A DNA stretch of 64,000 nt from Pseudoscleropodium purum (GCA_963969395.1 OZ017797.1:16120001-16184000); one strand, 5' to 3'. Shown: positions 50,284 to 60,397, numbered from the stretch's first letter. Translations and numbers: made by a program. The notes: generated from the sequence alone by a model not told the origin.

Positions 50284-52013
50284 GAGTGGCGTTGATTCCC
50301 ACAAATCACATTTTTGGATCAGACCCCCTGATTTCAGTCTGGAAGTGATCGAGGGTAGAGAAATTACAGTTCTCCTATGTTGAAGTTTGCCTGATCCCAT
50401 ATGCACTGGGATTTGGAAGATTAGGAGTAATTGTATAGCGAGACACTCAATTGGAATGAACTGGAGGTCTACAGCTTAGGGGATCTCAAATTATTGATAC
50501 GTGCTATATTCTCCTTACTAGTAAAGCTACAGGAGCATTCTACTAGTAATGTTTGCGTCATAATCTTCTCAGACAAATTCATGATTTAGGAGTGAAAGCA
50601 GAGAATCCATCTGCGATACAAGTGCTATCCAATCAAGTGTCTTGAAAGAATTGAATGCTTGTACTGTACATTCTATAAGTCAGAAAATCTTCTTGTGGGA
50701 AACCTTATGTTTGCAATGCATCTCGTCTACAACCCCTTGAAACTGTAAGAGGAATCTCTTTGATCACAGGACATGCTCTAACAGTTTATGATAGGCTAGG
50801 CCCGTAGTTGGGACCCTTCTATTTTACATCAAATATCAACAAATCATAATTTATGTAAATACTATTCAAATATTGATAATATATATTTTAGTGTGTCAGC
50901 ACACATTAATATTTGATGACACTATATGGCATGTCATCCTATGATTGTGTGACATTTTTGAAATGTAGCATAGAAACTGCATTTTGACAACAAAGTGCAG
51001 AATTTGATTTGAATGTAAGTCCATTTAAAACACTATAATTTACACCTTGCAAAGACAATCCCCCCTCCTAGTGTCTAGGTAGAATGGGCCCATTCTCCTT
51101 AATTCTCCAGAGTTTGGGATATAGGGCAAAATGTAAATTAAAGTGAATATCTAAAATTCCACGACTGCCATTTCTAACCGTAAGATTTTGTAGTATGATG
51201 ACTTGAAAACATGTGGTAAAAATTTCAGAAAATTACACCTTGTGGGTCATAAGATATAAGCATTCAAATTCACCAAAACCATTTTTTCAACCCTGCGAAA
51301 AACCGGGCAGCTGCACTTCACAAGCTCAGTTTTCTATGGAAAAATGACCAAAATGGTGGTACTTCTTTGGATTCTTTTTCCTAGACTAGTTGGCCAAATG
51401 CTTGAATATTTTTAGATCATTTGGAATAGTACAACATATAGAAAGAAAATAGTAAGTAGGTAGTAGTAGAGAATGATTCAAAATACTAAATTATTAAGAA
51501 TTGAAATATGGAATTGAAAAATGTCAATCCCAATGGTTGAAATGTTGTAATAAAAAATTTATATCTTAGTATTTTATTTTTTTTCAGAAATATTGAAAAT
51601 TGGATAAGATAAAGGATTTCAAAGTTTATTTTAGAGTAGGAAGTTCATAACTGCCTGCAAACAAAAAATCCTCATAACTTTTGACTTGTTGATCAAAATG
51701 GAATGATTAAAAGCTTTCTTTGTATATAGATGTCTAGAAAACCAATTTCAAATTTTGATTTTTGAAAAAATGATTATTTCTAATCTGCCCAAACTACTTA
51801 GTTACGGAAAAAAAGTAACATATTAGACTATAACTTTTGACTCATGTTTCCAAATGTCATGAAATTTGTTGCATATGAAAGATATTCTTTGTCCACACCT
51901 TCTGCTAAAATTTCAGCCTAAGATATGCAAATTTCTGGTTACAATGGCCTACACAAATTTTCTGAATAGCCAAAAATGCAGTCCAGTCCTTTAGGGGTTA
52001 AACTTCATAGGAA
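50284..52013. other. RPAC1 3' flank and AT-rich repeats
   Basis: The first few hundred bases are probably the RPAC1 3' untranslated region; no clear AATAAA signal stands out. 50.8-52.0 kb is AT-rich and includes an inverted match to 43449-43507. No gene seen. Confidence 0.5.
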
Positions 52014-52292
52014 CATTAGAAGATTTTTGGGGCCTTTGGATGCTTGTGAGTTACTACAGCCTACGGACGCAGGAAATAGATTTGGCGCAGCGGTCTGACG
52101 TGGCTGAGCCCTTGCCATGTCATTGACCAAATTTTTATATTTTATATTTTTCTAATATTTTTTTTTTGCATTTGGAGACTGAATTTTTCTTTTCTTTTAT
52201 TATGAAAAAAAATTCTGATAGTGGGCCATTCTTCTCGCTGTAGGGGAATAGGCCCGAAACAGGCTTCTAGACCCCCCAAAACTCTTCTAATG
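52014..52292. mobile_element. TIR MITE, copy B
   Basis: The ends CATTAGAAGATTTTTGGGG and CCCCAAAACTCTTCTAATG are inverted repeats. It is collinear with copy A (15994-16231) plus an A/T-rich interior expansion, 279 bp. The copia element starts 12 bp further right. Confidence 0.82.
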
Positions 52293-52299
52293 ATGCATC

Positions 52300-52304
52300 C
52301 AAAC
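52300..52304. repeat. Target-site duplication, left (CAAAC)
   Basis: Identical to 58684-58688. Confidence 0.9.
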
Positions 52305-52519
52305 TGTTAAGATATGTAGTGTGAACGCTCACCATAATGGTGAGTGACACGTGGCTTAGGGAATCATTCTTGTCCAATGGGAGAAGGGAACTATTCATTG
52401 TCTCTCTCCCTTCTCCCCTTGTATATACCACCAACTTATTATGAAGACACTTAGTTCTTTGAGTATACTTTGGTGTTGTTTATTGCTTTGTGATTTTGTT
52501 TCATTTATTATATTCAACA
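52305..52519 (+). repeat. 5' LTR of the copia element
   Basis: 215 bp, TG...CA ends. Against the 3' LTR it shows G instead of A in CATTCTTGTCC (near 52372) and A instead of G in TTTGTTTCATT (near 52503). Confidence 0.96.
52328..52427 (+). promoter_or_regulatory. LTR promoter: hairpin, G-box/ABRE, CCAAT and TATA motifs
   Basis: In order: the near-perfect palindrome CTCACCATAATGGTGAG (52328-52344), a G-box/ABRE core CACGTGGC (52348-52355), CCAATGG (52374-52380) and TATATA (52422-52427). The same array repeats in the 3' LTR, TATA at 58586-58591. Motif identities are seen; promoter activity and stress response are inferred. Confidence 0.6.
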
Positions 52520-52535
52520 CGTTATCAGCACGCTC
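52520..52535 (+). other. Candidate primer-binding site
   Basis: CGTTATCAGCACGC follows the 5' LTR directly. TTATCAGCACG-type sequences are typical at this place in plant copia elements; I do not assign the tRNA. Confidence 0.55.
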
Positions 52536-53398
52536 TTAGACGTTCGTCTTAAATTTCCTACTTCCGATTTGTTTTTGTTTTTGTTTCTGGGTGTTGTTTT
52601 TGTTTTTGTTTTGTTACCCTCCACCCCGCACTCTCCTCACCTTCTGCCTGCTACCATCTCCAGCTCACCTAGCCAAGCTCCCCCCCCCTCCCCCTCCCGG
52701 CCTGGTCCTGCCTCTTCCAGCCAGCACCCCTCTCTAGTTCACCCCGGCTCCCTTTCTGCTCCCTGCCGGTCATTCCGCAACCCCTGCTCTCTCCCTGACT
52801 TCCCTGTGCTTCTGCACGGCTACTCCCCGAGCTCCTACCAGCTCCCTCCCGCTAGGCAGTTCCCTTCCCTTCAAGCTCCATCTTCGTTGCCCTTCTGTTT
52901 TTTCAATTTTTTTTTTCTCCTTCCCTTCTTGTTTGTTCACTCCTTCTTCATTCTGTACGCATCCTTTGGCCTTCTTTCTTCACTTCTAGTTTTTCTCTTC
53001 ACACCTTGAGTTTTCGAAGTTTTCTCTTCAAACCTTTGCTTCCAACTATTTTAATTTTAATTTTAATTTTCTCTTTATTTTAATTGACTTTTCATTTCTA
53101 ATTTTATATTTTCATAAAATATATTTTATTTTTATTTTTATTTTTATCTTTATCTTTATCTTATATCTTTATCTTTATCTTTTACTTTTATCTTACTTTT
53201 TACTTTACCTTTACTTTTACCTTTTACTTTATCTTTATTTCATCCTTTTATTTATTTTATTTTATTTTTCTTTATCCTCAACTTCATCTTTTTCTTTATC
53301 TTTTATTTCATTTCAAACCCTAATTTTCTATTCAAACCTATTTTTTTTTAAACCCTAATTTCTTCCCGAAGCTATATTTTTCTTCCTTCTTCTACATC
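52536..53398 (+). other. Pyrimidine-rich leader of the copia element
   Basis: About 860 nt between PBS and gag. First a C/T-rich part (52617-53010) that happens to stay open for 146 codons but reads only Ser/Pro/Leu/Phe low-complexity sequence. Then TTTTA/TTTATC-type repeats to 53390. I regard it as untranslated. Confidence 0.6.
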
Positions 53399-54571
53399 AT
53401 GACTACTTCGACTTCCTCAGTTGCTACTTCTACCACTATTCCAGTATCCGCTACTGTTATTGAGGCACCGCGACTTCAGCCGCTTTTATTTCCACAGTTG
53501 GCAGCGGATGGGAGCAACTATTTATTATGGGCGAAAACTGCGAAAGCGTATGTATTTGCAGAGAATTTATCGGACTCTATTTCATTTGATACAGATACTA
53601 CTGTAAGTGCTTCCGTTTCTCCCGCTACTTCCTGGAAGACTTTATTGCTGCTTCGTTGTCACATTGTTCCCTCGTTGCAGCATCAATATTTAGAAATAGA
53701 TAAACCTGATGAGCTTTGGAAAAAGCTCAAAGCTCGTTTTGATCACCAAAAGACCATCTTCTTACCTAGAGCTTTACATGATTGGATACATTTACGAGTG
53801 TTGGATTTTCCAACATTTGTTGCTTTCAATAATGAGTTGTACCGCATAGTGTCACAACTACGGTTGTGTGGTCAGACCATCACCGAGGCAGAAATGATTG
53901 AGAAAACTCTTTCAACATTTCCACCCGTTTCTGCTATACTTGCTCAGCAGTACAGAAACATGAAATTTGATAATCACTCAGATCTCATGTCTCTATTACT
54001 TCTTGCTGAAAAGCAAAATGAGATCCTCTTGCGCAATGCAGAGGCCCGTCCTACTGGAACTACGGTTCCAGAGTCCCATGTTGTCAAGGTTTTCAATGTA
54101 AAACCTAAAGGACAAAAATATCGTCCTAAACCTCGTCCTAAACAGTCCGGTAGCTATAGTCGTGACAACCGTAATACCCAGAAGAAGAATACCACTTCTT
54201 CTACAACAAACCATGGTAAGCGTCCATCAGAGACGCGTTCTTGCCACAAATGTGGTCGAGTTGGCCATCTAGCCAATGTTTGCCGGACGGCGGACTATTT
54301 TGTTAAGCTGTTCCAGGAGAACAAGAAGCTTAGAACTGAAGCTCGAGAATCTCACACCATGGATGCGTCTATGGATCCCTTTGGGACTGAAGATCCAGAA
54401 GCATTTGTCACTGAAGACACCTCCACTGGTGAGTCTTCTGATGCACTTCTGGACTCTGCAACTACACACAGTATCTTGCGAGATAAGAATTTTTTTGATG
54501 AAAATAATCTTTCAACTTGGCAAACCAGACATTTAATGACTATGGCTGGATCAAATGTGTTTCGTTTCTAG
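53399..54571 (+). CDS. Copia Gag (390 residues, ends in TAG within the protease region)
   Basis: Gag forms the cytoplasmic virus-like particle that packages element RNA. The start is the first ATG after the leader (MTTSTSSVATS). The copia Gag core is recognisable from LWAKTAKAYVFAENLSD through DELWKKLKARFDHQKT and LLLAEKQNEILLRN. A CCHC zinc knuckle CHKCGRVGHLANVC starts at residue 282. The frame continues past Gag into the protease start, where LLDSATTHSI stands at the usual DSGA-type active site, and then stops at TAG 54569-54571. The downstream pol frame is the same frame, 15 bp on, so gag and pol were one polyprotein frame. The active site reads DSAT rather than DSGAT. Confidence 0.93.
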   Translation: MTTSTSSVATSTTIPVSATVIEAPRLQPLLFPQLAADGSNYLLWAKTAKAYVFAENLSDSISFDTDTTVSASVSPATSWKTLLLLRCHIVPSLQHQYLEIDKPDELWKKLKARFDHQKTIFLPRALHDWIHLRVLDFPTFVAFNNELYRIVSQLRLCGQTITEAEMIEKTLSTFPPVSAILAQQYRNMKFDNHSDLMSLLLLAEKQNEILLRNAEARPTGTTVPESHVVKVFNVKPKGQKYRPKPRPKQSGSYSRDNRNTQKKNTTSSTTNHGKRPSETRSCHKCGRVGHLANVCRTADYFVKLFQENKKLRTEARESHTMDASMDPFGTEDPEAFVTEDTSTGESSDALLDSATTHSILRDKNFFDENNLSTWQTRHLMTMAGSNVFRF

Positions 54572-57500
54572 GAGGGATCTGCAAAGGTGGTATTGCCTGA
54601 GGGCACCACCATTACATGCATGCGTGCTATGTATTCTCCCTCTGCGCCTCGGAGCCTGATCAGCTATCGAGATGTGCGCACCAACGGTCTACACCTCTCG
54701 ACTAGAACTATAGATAGGCGTGAGGCTCTAGTTTTTGTACAAAATAATAAAATCGTGGAAACAGCCTTTGCTGCGGCAAGTGGCTTGTATCGGATTCCAA
54801 TCCGACCACGTACTGTATCTAGCTTTGCTTTATCTTCTAAAGATAATAAAACTTCTCTTTGGCATGGAAGATTGGGCCATCCAGGATCAACCTTATTTCG
54901 TAAAATTATTCCATGTATTGCTGGCCATAACTTACAGCCAACAGATGTCAATTCTATGACAATATGTCATGCGTGTGTACAAGGCAAATTTATTGCCAGA
55001 CCATTTTCATGGAAGCTTCCCCATGAATTGCCACCAATGTTATCTAGACTACAAGGCGATATTTGTGGACCAATATCACCTATGTCTGGCCCATTTCGAT
55101 ACTTTTTGGTTCTAGCTGATGCATCAGGCAGGCAATCACATGTTTCTTTACTATCAACAAGAAACTTGGCCTTTGCCAATTTACTTTCTATGCTCATCCG
55201 CTTCAAGGCTCATTTTCCTGATTATCCAATCAAAACATTACAAATGGATAATGCCCAAGAGTTCCGTTCAAAATCTTTTGAAGATTACTGCACTGCCACA
55301 GGAATTGAGTTAACCTATTCTGTTCCATTTGAACATGCTCAAAATGGATTAGCTGAATCTTTTATCAAACGGATCCAGCTCATCACGAGACCACTACTTC
55401 TTCATGCGAGTTTGCCTCCATTTATGTGGGGACATGCAGTTCTCCATGCTGCAACATTGATTAGACTTCGTCCTTCATCTGTGGATATTGCGTCTTCACA
55501 AGAACTATTGTCGGGCCGCGTTCCTAACGTATCTCATCTACGAGTATTTGGTTGTCGGGTATGGGTTCCGGTCCCGGAACCTCAACGCCATACTATTGGT
55601 GCTCATCGACAGGAAGGTATTTATGTTGGATTCGACTCTTCCAGTATTATTCGATATATTACTCCATCAACTGGTACGCTCCTCCGTGCTCGTTTTGCTA
55701 ATTGTCGGTTTGAAGAAGACGTTTTTCCATCTTTGAAAGGAGGAGCATCTACTCCAAAGACTTCTGTTGGTCTTACATTTCAAGCTTCTCAAACATTTAC
55801 ATCAAATCCTGACCTAAGAACGTCTTTGGCTGAAACTGAAGTTTCAAAAATTTTGCATTTACAAAAGATTGCCGATCAAACACCTGATGGTTTCACTAAT
55901 GCACCACGGATTACTAAAAATCCTTTGAATGAAGCTCGTAATCTACCTGCTCGAGTTTCTCTTCCAGATCCTATCACTTCAACTCCCCAATCATTGGGCA
56001 AACGAACTCGAGGACCGGACAAGCAGCCACGCAAACGTAAAGCTTTTACAGATGATATTCATCCTTCTATGCCTACAACAACCACAACCAATTTTACGGG
56101 TTCACTTACAAATGACCGCCCATCTACTTCTCAAGGCAATGTTCTTGCTCATAAGCAAGAAAAGTCCAAGTTGAACACAGAATTATCTGTGATTTATTGC
56201 ACTACAGGAGATGTATGGGATAGAACAAAAACTGATATCGATGACTCATTTATTTGCATGATTGCAGAAAATCTTTCTTGCGAGAAAGATGATCCTGAAC
56301 CACGTACTATTGAAGAGGCGATGCGTCGATCTGATTGGCCAAAGTGGAAAGCTGCTATTGAGGAGGAGTATGCTTCTTTGAAGAAAAGACAGGTCTTTGG
56401 ACCTATTGAGGAGAACCTAACTTCTCGACCTCTTGGGTACAAACTGGTATTTGTACGCAAACGTAATGACAAAGGTCATATTATTCGTTATAAAGTTCGT
56501 TTGGTTGCTCAAGGTTTTACACAGAAATTTGGCGTCGACTATGATATCACATATTCGCCTGTTATGGATTCCATTACTTTTAGATATCTTCTTGGAATGA
56601 CTGTTCATGTCCTTCTTGAGATGCAACTTATGGATGTCGTAACAGCTTATTTATATGGTTCTTTAAATGCCAATATTTATATGAAAGTGCCGCTTGGTCT
56701 TGAAACTACAAATTCAACTCCACTTGCTCCAGGCAAACATCGTGGCATTAAATTACAACGCGCATTATATGGCCTAAAACAATCTGGCCGTATGTGGTAT
56801 CAACGACTACAACAATTTCTTATCGAGCATCACTTTATAAATGATGCATTACTTCCATGTCTCTTTATTAAAAGAGATAAATCTGGATTTGTGATTATTG
56901 CTGTCTACGTTGACGACTTGAATCTTGTGGGCACCAACTCTGCCTGTATTGCGGCTACTCAACTTCTTGTTTGTGAATTTGAGATGAAGTTACTTGGCAA
57001 AACCACATTTTGCATTGGTTTACAAGTTCTTCACTTAAAAGATGGCAGTATTTTTCTTTCACAAACAACTTATATCAATCGGATCCTAAAAAGATTCAAC
57101 ATGATCGATGCCCATCCATTATCTACACCCATGGTTGGTCGCAGTGTTAAAGATGATGACCCTTATCGTCCTTGCGAGGAGGAGGAGGAGACATTGAGTG
57201 AACAATATCCATACCTTGCAGCGGTCGGAGCACTTTTATATTTGGCTACATCTACAAGACCTGATATTTCATTTGCAGTTAGTGTCCTTGCAAGACATAG
57301 CTCTCGGCCCACACTACGACATTGGAATGGCATCAAACATCTTTTCCGCTATTTGAAAGGAACTGAAGATTTGGGACTACATTATAGCCGATCAGTGGAT
57401 CCAAAATTAGTTGGTTATGCTTATGCTGGATATAGATCTGATCCTGCAACATCCAAATCCCAAACGGGTTATGTATTCTTACGACATGGAGCTGCAATAT

Positions 57501-57919
57501 CTTGGAAATCGGTAAAGCAGACAATTACTGCAACATCATCCAATCATGCAGAGATTGTTGCTTTGCACGAAGCATCTCAAGAATGCATTTGGCTAAGATC
57601 AATTGACAGATTTATTCAAACAAATTGTGGATTACCACATGATGATTCTCCAACTATCTTATATGAAGACAATAGCGCTTGTGTTGCACAAATGCAAGTG
57701 GGTTTTGTTAAGGGTGACCGAACAAAACATATTGACCCAAAGTATTTCAGTTTTACTCATGACTTGATTACAAATAAAGCACTTGAAATCAAGAAAGTTA
57801 CATCAGCAGATAACCTTGCTGATCTCTTCACCAAAGCTCTTCCATTATGTGTTCATCGCCGACTTATTCACGGCATTGGCATGCGGCGACTTAATGTTTT
57901 AGAACAAGAAATCCAATAG
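54572..57919 (+). CDS. Copia Pol: rest of protease, integrase, reverse transcriptase, RNase H
   Basis: Same frame as Gag, separated only by the TAG; first ATG at 54587 (1110 residues, numbered from there). Integrase zinc motif H93/H98/C127/C130 and catalytic D158 (GDICGP), D221 (MDNAQEF) and E257 (NGLAESF) are present. RT shows YKVRLVAQGFTQKFGVDY and the catalytic YVDD at 774-777. In RNase H the motif usually read as GYAD is GYAYAGY, with Tyr at residue 946 (codon 57422-57424) in place of the first catalytic Asp; SNHAEIVALHEA and YEDNSA are intact. These enzymes copy element RNA and insert the cDNA. With the upstream stop and the RNase H change, full function is unlikely; it may be an inactive copy or a readthrough element. 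Confidence 0.95.
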   Translation, partial: EGSAKVVLPEGTTITCMRAMYSPSAPRSLISYRDVRTNGLHLSTRTIDRREALVFVQNNKIVETAFAAASGLYRIPIRPRTVSSFALSSKDNKTSLWHGRLGHPGSTLFRKIIPCIAGHNLQPTDVNSMTICHACVQGKFIARPFSWKLPHELPPMLSRLQGDICGPISPMSGPFRYFLVLADASGRQSHVSLLSTRNLAFANLLSMLIRFKAHFPDYPIKTLQMDNAQEFRSKSFEDYCTATGIELTYSVPFEHAQNGLAESFIKRIQLITRPLLLHASLPPFMWGHAVLHAATLIRLRPSSVDIASSQELLSGRVPNVSHLRVFGCRVWVPVPEPQRHTIGAHRQEGIYVGFDSSSIIRYITPSTGTLLRARFANCRFEEDVFPSLKGGASTPKTSVGLTFQASQTFTSNPDLRTSLAETEVSKILHLQKIADQTPDGFTNAPRITKNPLNEARNLPARVSLPDPITSTPQSLGKRTRGPDKQPRKRKAFTDDIHPSMPTTTTTNFTGSLTNDRPSTSQGNVLAHKQEKSKLNTELSVIYCTTGDVWDRTKTDIDDSFICMIAENLSCEKDDPEPRTIEEAMRRSDWPKWKAAIEEEYASLKKRQVFGPIEENLTSRPLGYKLVFVRKRNDKGHIIRYKVRLVAQGFTQKFGVDYDITYSPVMDSITFRYLLGMTVHVLLEMQLMDVVTAYLYGSLNANIYMKVPLGLETTNSTPLAPGKHRGIKLQRALYGLKQSGRMWYQRLQQFLIEHHFINDALLPCLFIKRDKSGFVIIAVYVDDLNLVGTNSACIAATQLLVCEFEMKLLGKTTFCIGLQVLHLKDGSIFLSQTTYINRILKRFNMIDAHPLSTPMVGRSVKDDDPYRPCEEEEETLSEQYPYLAAVGALLYLATSTRPDISFAVSVLARHSSRPTLRHWNGIKHLFRYLKGTEDLGLHYSRSVDPKLVGYAYAGYRSDPATSKSQTGYVFLRHGAAISWKSVKQTITATSSNHAEIVALHEASQECIWLRSIDRFIQTNCGLPHDDSPTILYEDNSACVAQMQVGFVKGDRTKHIDPKYFSFTHDLITNKALEIKKVTSADNLADLFTKALPLCVHRRLIHGIGMRRLNVLEQEIQ

Positions 57920-58456
57920 ATTTCTATTATGAAATTTATTGATCCTTTTTATATCCTTCCATGGATTTTTCCCACTGGGTTTTACTATGAGAATGGATTG
58001 ATAAAGGAGTTGTACTCTTTTTCCTTCATTTGTGGTTTTATCCTTGAATATAACCAAGGTTTTCCCAGATAAGGTTTTAATGAGGCAACAACCGTAAAAT
58101 CTTACGGGAATTTTCGAATAAGAAAAAGGTGGGGTCGTGGTGAGAACCACGGTTTGGGGTTGAATGCTGGAGCTTGTTAACCATCTTGGGGTGTACAGCA
58201 TCTTGTCACATTACAGCTCAGGGGTGGGATAGCGGGTCGACTGTTATTCCTGCCTCACTAGCATGCCAAGCCGTAAGTCTCTCGAACCAGTCAACGCAGC
58301 CGACAAGGATCGAACCGCGGACCAGTCGGTTGACCACCGACGTATGAAACCAGCCGACCAAATCCACGACTTGGCGACAGGGATTGGTTTTTATTTGATT
58401 TTATAGCCTTCATTGATTAGTACTTATTAAAATTTTATTTTACCATTATTATGTTG
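57920..58456 (+). other. Long 3' internal non-coding segment of the copia element
   Basis: About 540 nt between the pol stop and the polypurine tract, unusually long for such a small element. On the minus strand, 58201-58385 contains GGTTCGATCC and GGTTCGAGA, which resemble Pol III B-box sequences, but no full tRNA or clear A box folds by eye. Confidence 0.5.
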
Positions 58457-58468
58457 AGCGAGGAGGAG
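58455..58468 (+). other. Polypurine tract
   Basis: GAGCGAGGAGGAG immediately precedes the 3' LTR and would prime plus-strand DNA synthesis. Confidence 0.75.
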
Positions 58469-58683
58469 TGTTAAGATATGTAGTGTGAACGCTCACCATA
58501 ATGGTGAGTGACACGTGGCTTAGGGAATCATTCTTATCCAATGGGAGAAGGGAACTATTCATTGTCTCTCTCCCTTCTCCCCTTGTATATACCACCAACT
58601 TATTATGAAGACACTTAGTTCTTTGAGTATACTTTGGTGTTGTTTATTGCTTTGTGATTTTGTTTCGTTTATTATATTCAACA
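58469..58683 (+). repeat. 3' LTR of the copia element
   Basis: 215 bp, same length as the 5' LTR with two mismatches seen, followed by the target duplication CAAAC. Confidence 0.96.
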
Positions 58684-58688
58684 CAAAC
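58684..58688. repeat. Target-site duplication, right (CAAAC)
   Basis: Identical to 52300-52304. Confidence 0.9.
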
Positions 58689-59270
58689 TAATAGTTGTTT
58701 ACAAATTATATTTCTAGAAATAGAATGAGAAATGACATGCATGAAAAATATTGTGAGTTGGAAAATATAAAAGTCAACTCAAAGCAATTGACCAAATTTC
58801 CTGAAAGGACCATTCCATGCCAAAGTATTTTTGAAGCAAGACTTTGAGGTTTGAGAGTTAAAATGTAACATACTATCAATTTTATAATCATTTAAAACTC
58901 CAATACATTTTTATTTATTTTTGACAAAAAGGTGAACCATTGCATTAAGAAGGGGCCAGAAAAAATAGCCAAATTGGACAGTTGGACAAATGAAGAGAAT
59001 AGAGCAACAAGAAAAAAAGAAAAAAACAACAAGAGTTAGAAAAATAAGGAGAGATCTCCCTTGTTCCATTTAATCAAAACACCATCCACACTACCAAGAA
59101 CAAAAAATTGAAGCCAAATTCTACCAAATTTGGACCAAAGTCTGATTGATTGTTGGAGACGATGACAAATAGTCTTTTAGAAGTGCAATATATTTGGAAT
59201 GCAAGATGATGTTCCAAAGTGCTATGTGACTATATCAATAACAGACTATATTAATTGTAACTAAAGTAGA
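58689..59270. other. AT-rich DNA, no gene seen
   Basis: No coding motif, RNA gene or repeat boundary is evident. Confidence 0.5.
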
Positions 59271-59419
59271 AACTTGAACAAGACATAGATACATGTTTAT
59301 ACTAGATTGAATAATAATAGTTGTATATTAGAAAAAAAAGAGATAACAATAGATACAACTAATCAAAAATGAATGAGTGAATAGCAAACAAGGTGGATGA
59401 ATAGAAGTATTTGTTGACA
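59271..59419 (-). repeat. Degenerate LTR (3' LTR of an old copia remnant)
   Basis: Diverged direct copy of 60250-60397; both share AGATTGAATAAT, GAGATAACAAT and GAATGAGTGAA. Read on the minus strand it begins TGTCAACAAATACTT and is preceded by a purine-rich GGTGTAGGGGAG stretch, as expected for a polypurine tract. Confidence 0.6.
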
Positions 59420-60016
59420 ATACTCCCCTACACCAAGATAACCCTATCAACAAAAAACCATATACAAAACGCACATAATGCTATAAAAACATTGTAATGT
59501 TCATCATTCAATCCTTGAATCATTTGACTTTCACGCAAGAGTGTCATTTTTCAAGTATATTGATGTTAGATGTGATCTTGTTGTTTCTTGCTTTGGTTCT
59601 TCCTCAACATGTCTTCAACTGAGGTCTTGATGTCTTGATATCACTTTTTGGAGGATATTGTCATTGTAATCACCAGGTGATAGAATCTCGATCAACAAGT
59701 GAATCAAATAATCAAGGTAGTGGAGTATATTGTCATTAGATTATGGACTCCAAGTTGACAAGTGTTCTAGAGAATCACGGTAGTGATGGTGTATCTACAT
59801 AGGTTCCTATTGTTCAAAAATTCTATGCCATAAGATGGGGACTTAATCTTGGTCTTTACTATAGGTGTCTTGAGTGTGAGAAAGAGGTAAGAGGTTTTAG
59901 TAATTCTACGTATTGTAGTTTTCAATCCCAAGTAGCAAATGTTGAACAATACCTTTGTTGCATTTAGTAGTCCTGTAAAGAACTAAGGCTAAGAATATTC
60001 ATCTCATCTTTTAGTT

Positions 60017-60271
60017 TCAAGGACCTCTATTTTCCAAGTGGTTCTGTAAGAATATTAGCAACTTGATCACATATTTGAATATATATAACATCTCTATTGT
60101 ACTAGCAATAACATTATCTATAATGAAATGAAGCCATAATTCTATATGCTTCAATTGTTCATGATACATTGGATTCTTAGTAGCTTTGAATGTGCTAAAA
60201 TTGTCACAAAATAGTTTAATAGGATTTAGCAAAAGTCCTAAATTTTTTTGAAACAAGACACTAATACACAC
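60017..60271 (-). pseudogene. Copia Pol (RNase H end) fragment
   Basis: The open frame reads PIKLFCDNFSTFKATKNPMY and HEQLKHIELWLHFI. This is the conserved C-terminal RNase H stretch of copia Pol, where CDN, KNP and HE-KHIE are signatures. It lies between two diverged LTR-like repeats on the same strand. Everything upstream (gag, integrase, RT) is missing, so this is an internally deleted, decayed element. Confidence 0.65.
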
Positions 60272-60397
60272 TCATATTAGATTGAATAATGACCACTATG
60301 TATTAGAGAAGGAGGAGATAACAATTTATATAACTAATCTAGAATGAATGAGTGAACAATAGATGAGGTAGATGGACAAAAGTATCTGCCGCCAACA
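60250..60397 (-). repeat. Degenerate LTR (5' LTR of the old copia remnant)
   Basis: On the minus strand it begins TGTTGGCGGCAGATACTT. It abuts the Pol fragment directly, showing a large internal deletion. Several diverged positions separate it from 59271-59419, so it is old. Confidence 0.55.

Larger units (their letters stand above)
52305..58683 (+). mobile_element. Full-length Ty1/copia LTR retrotransposon
   Basis: 6.38 kb, from TGTTAAG (52305) to TTCAACA (58683), with 215-bp LTRs, gag, pol in the order protease-integrase-RT-RNase H (the copia order), a PBS, a polypurine tract and a perfect 5-bp target duplication CAAAC. The two LTRs differ at two positions that I can see, so the insertion is recent. 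It carries two coding lesions (TAG at 54569; Asp to Tyr in RNase H), so it is probably not autonomous. Confidence 0.97.

Noticed and set aside
52569..53009. 146-codon frame in the copia leader
   Set aside because: Ser/Pro/Leu low-complexity reading of a pyrimidine tract; no copia protein precedes Gag.
58253..58340. tRNA gene suggested by GGTTCGATCC
   Set aside because: Acceptor, D and anticodon stems do not form around it by eye.
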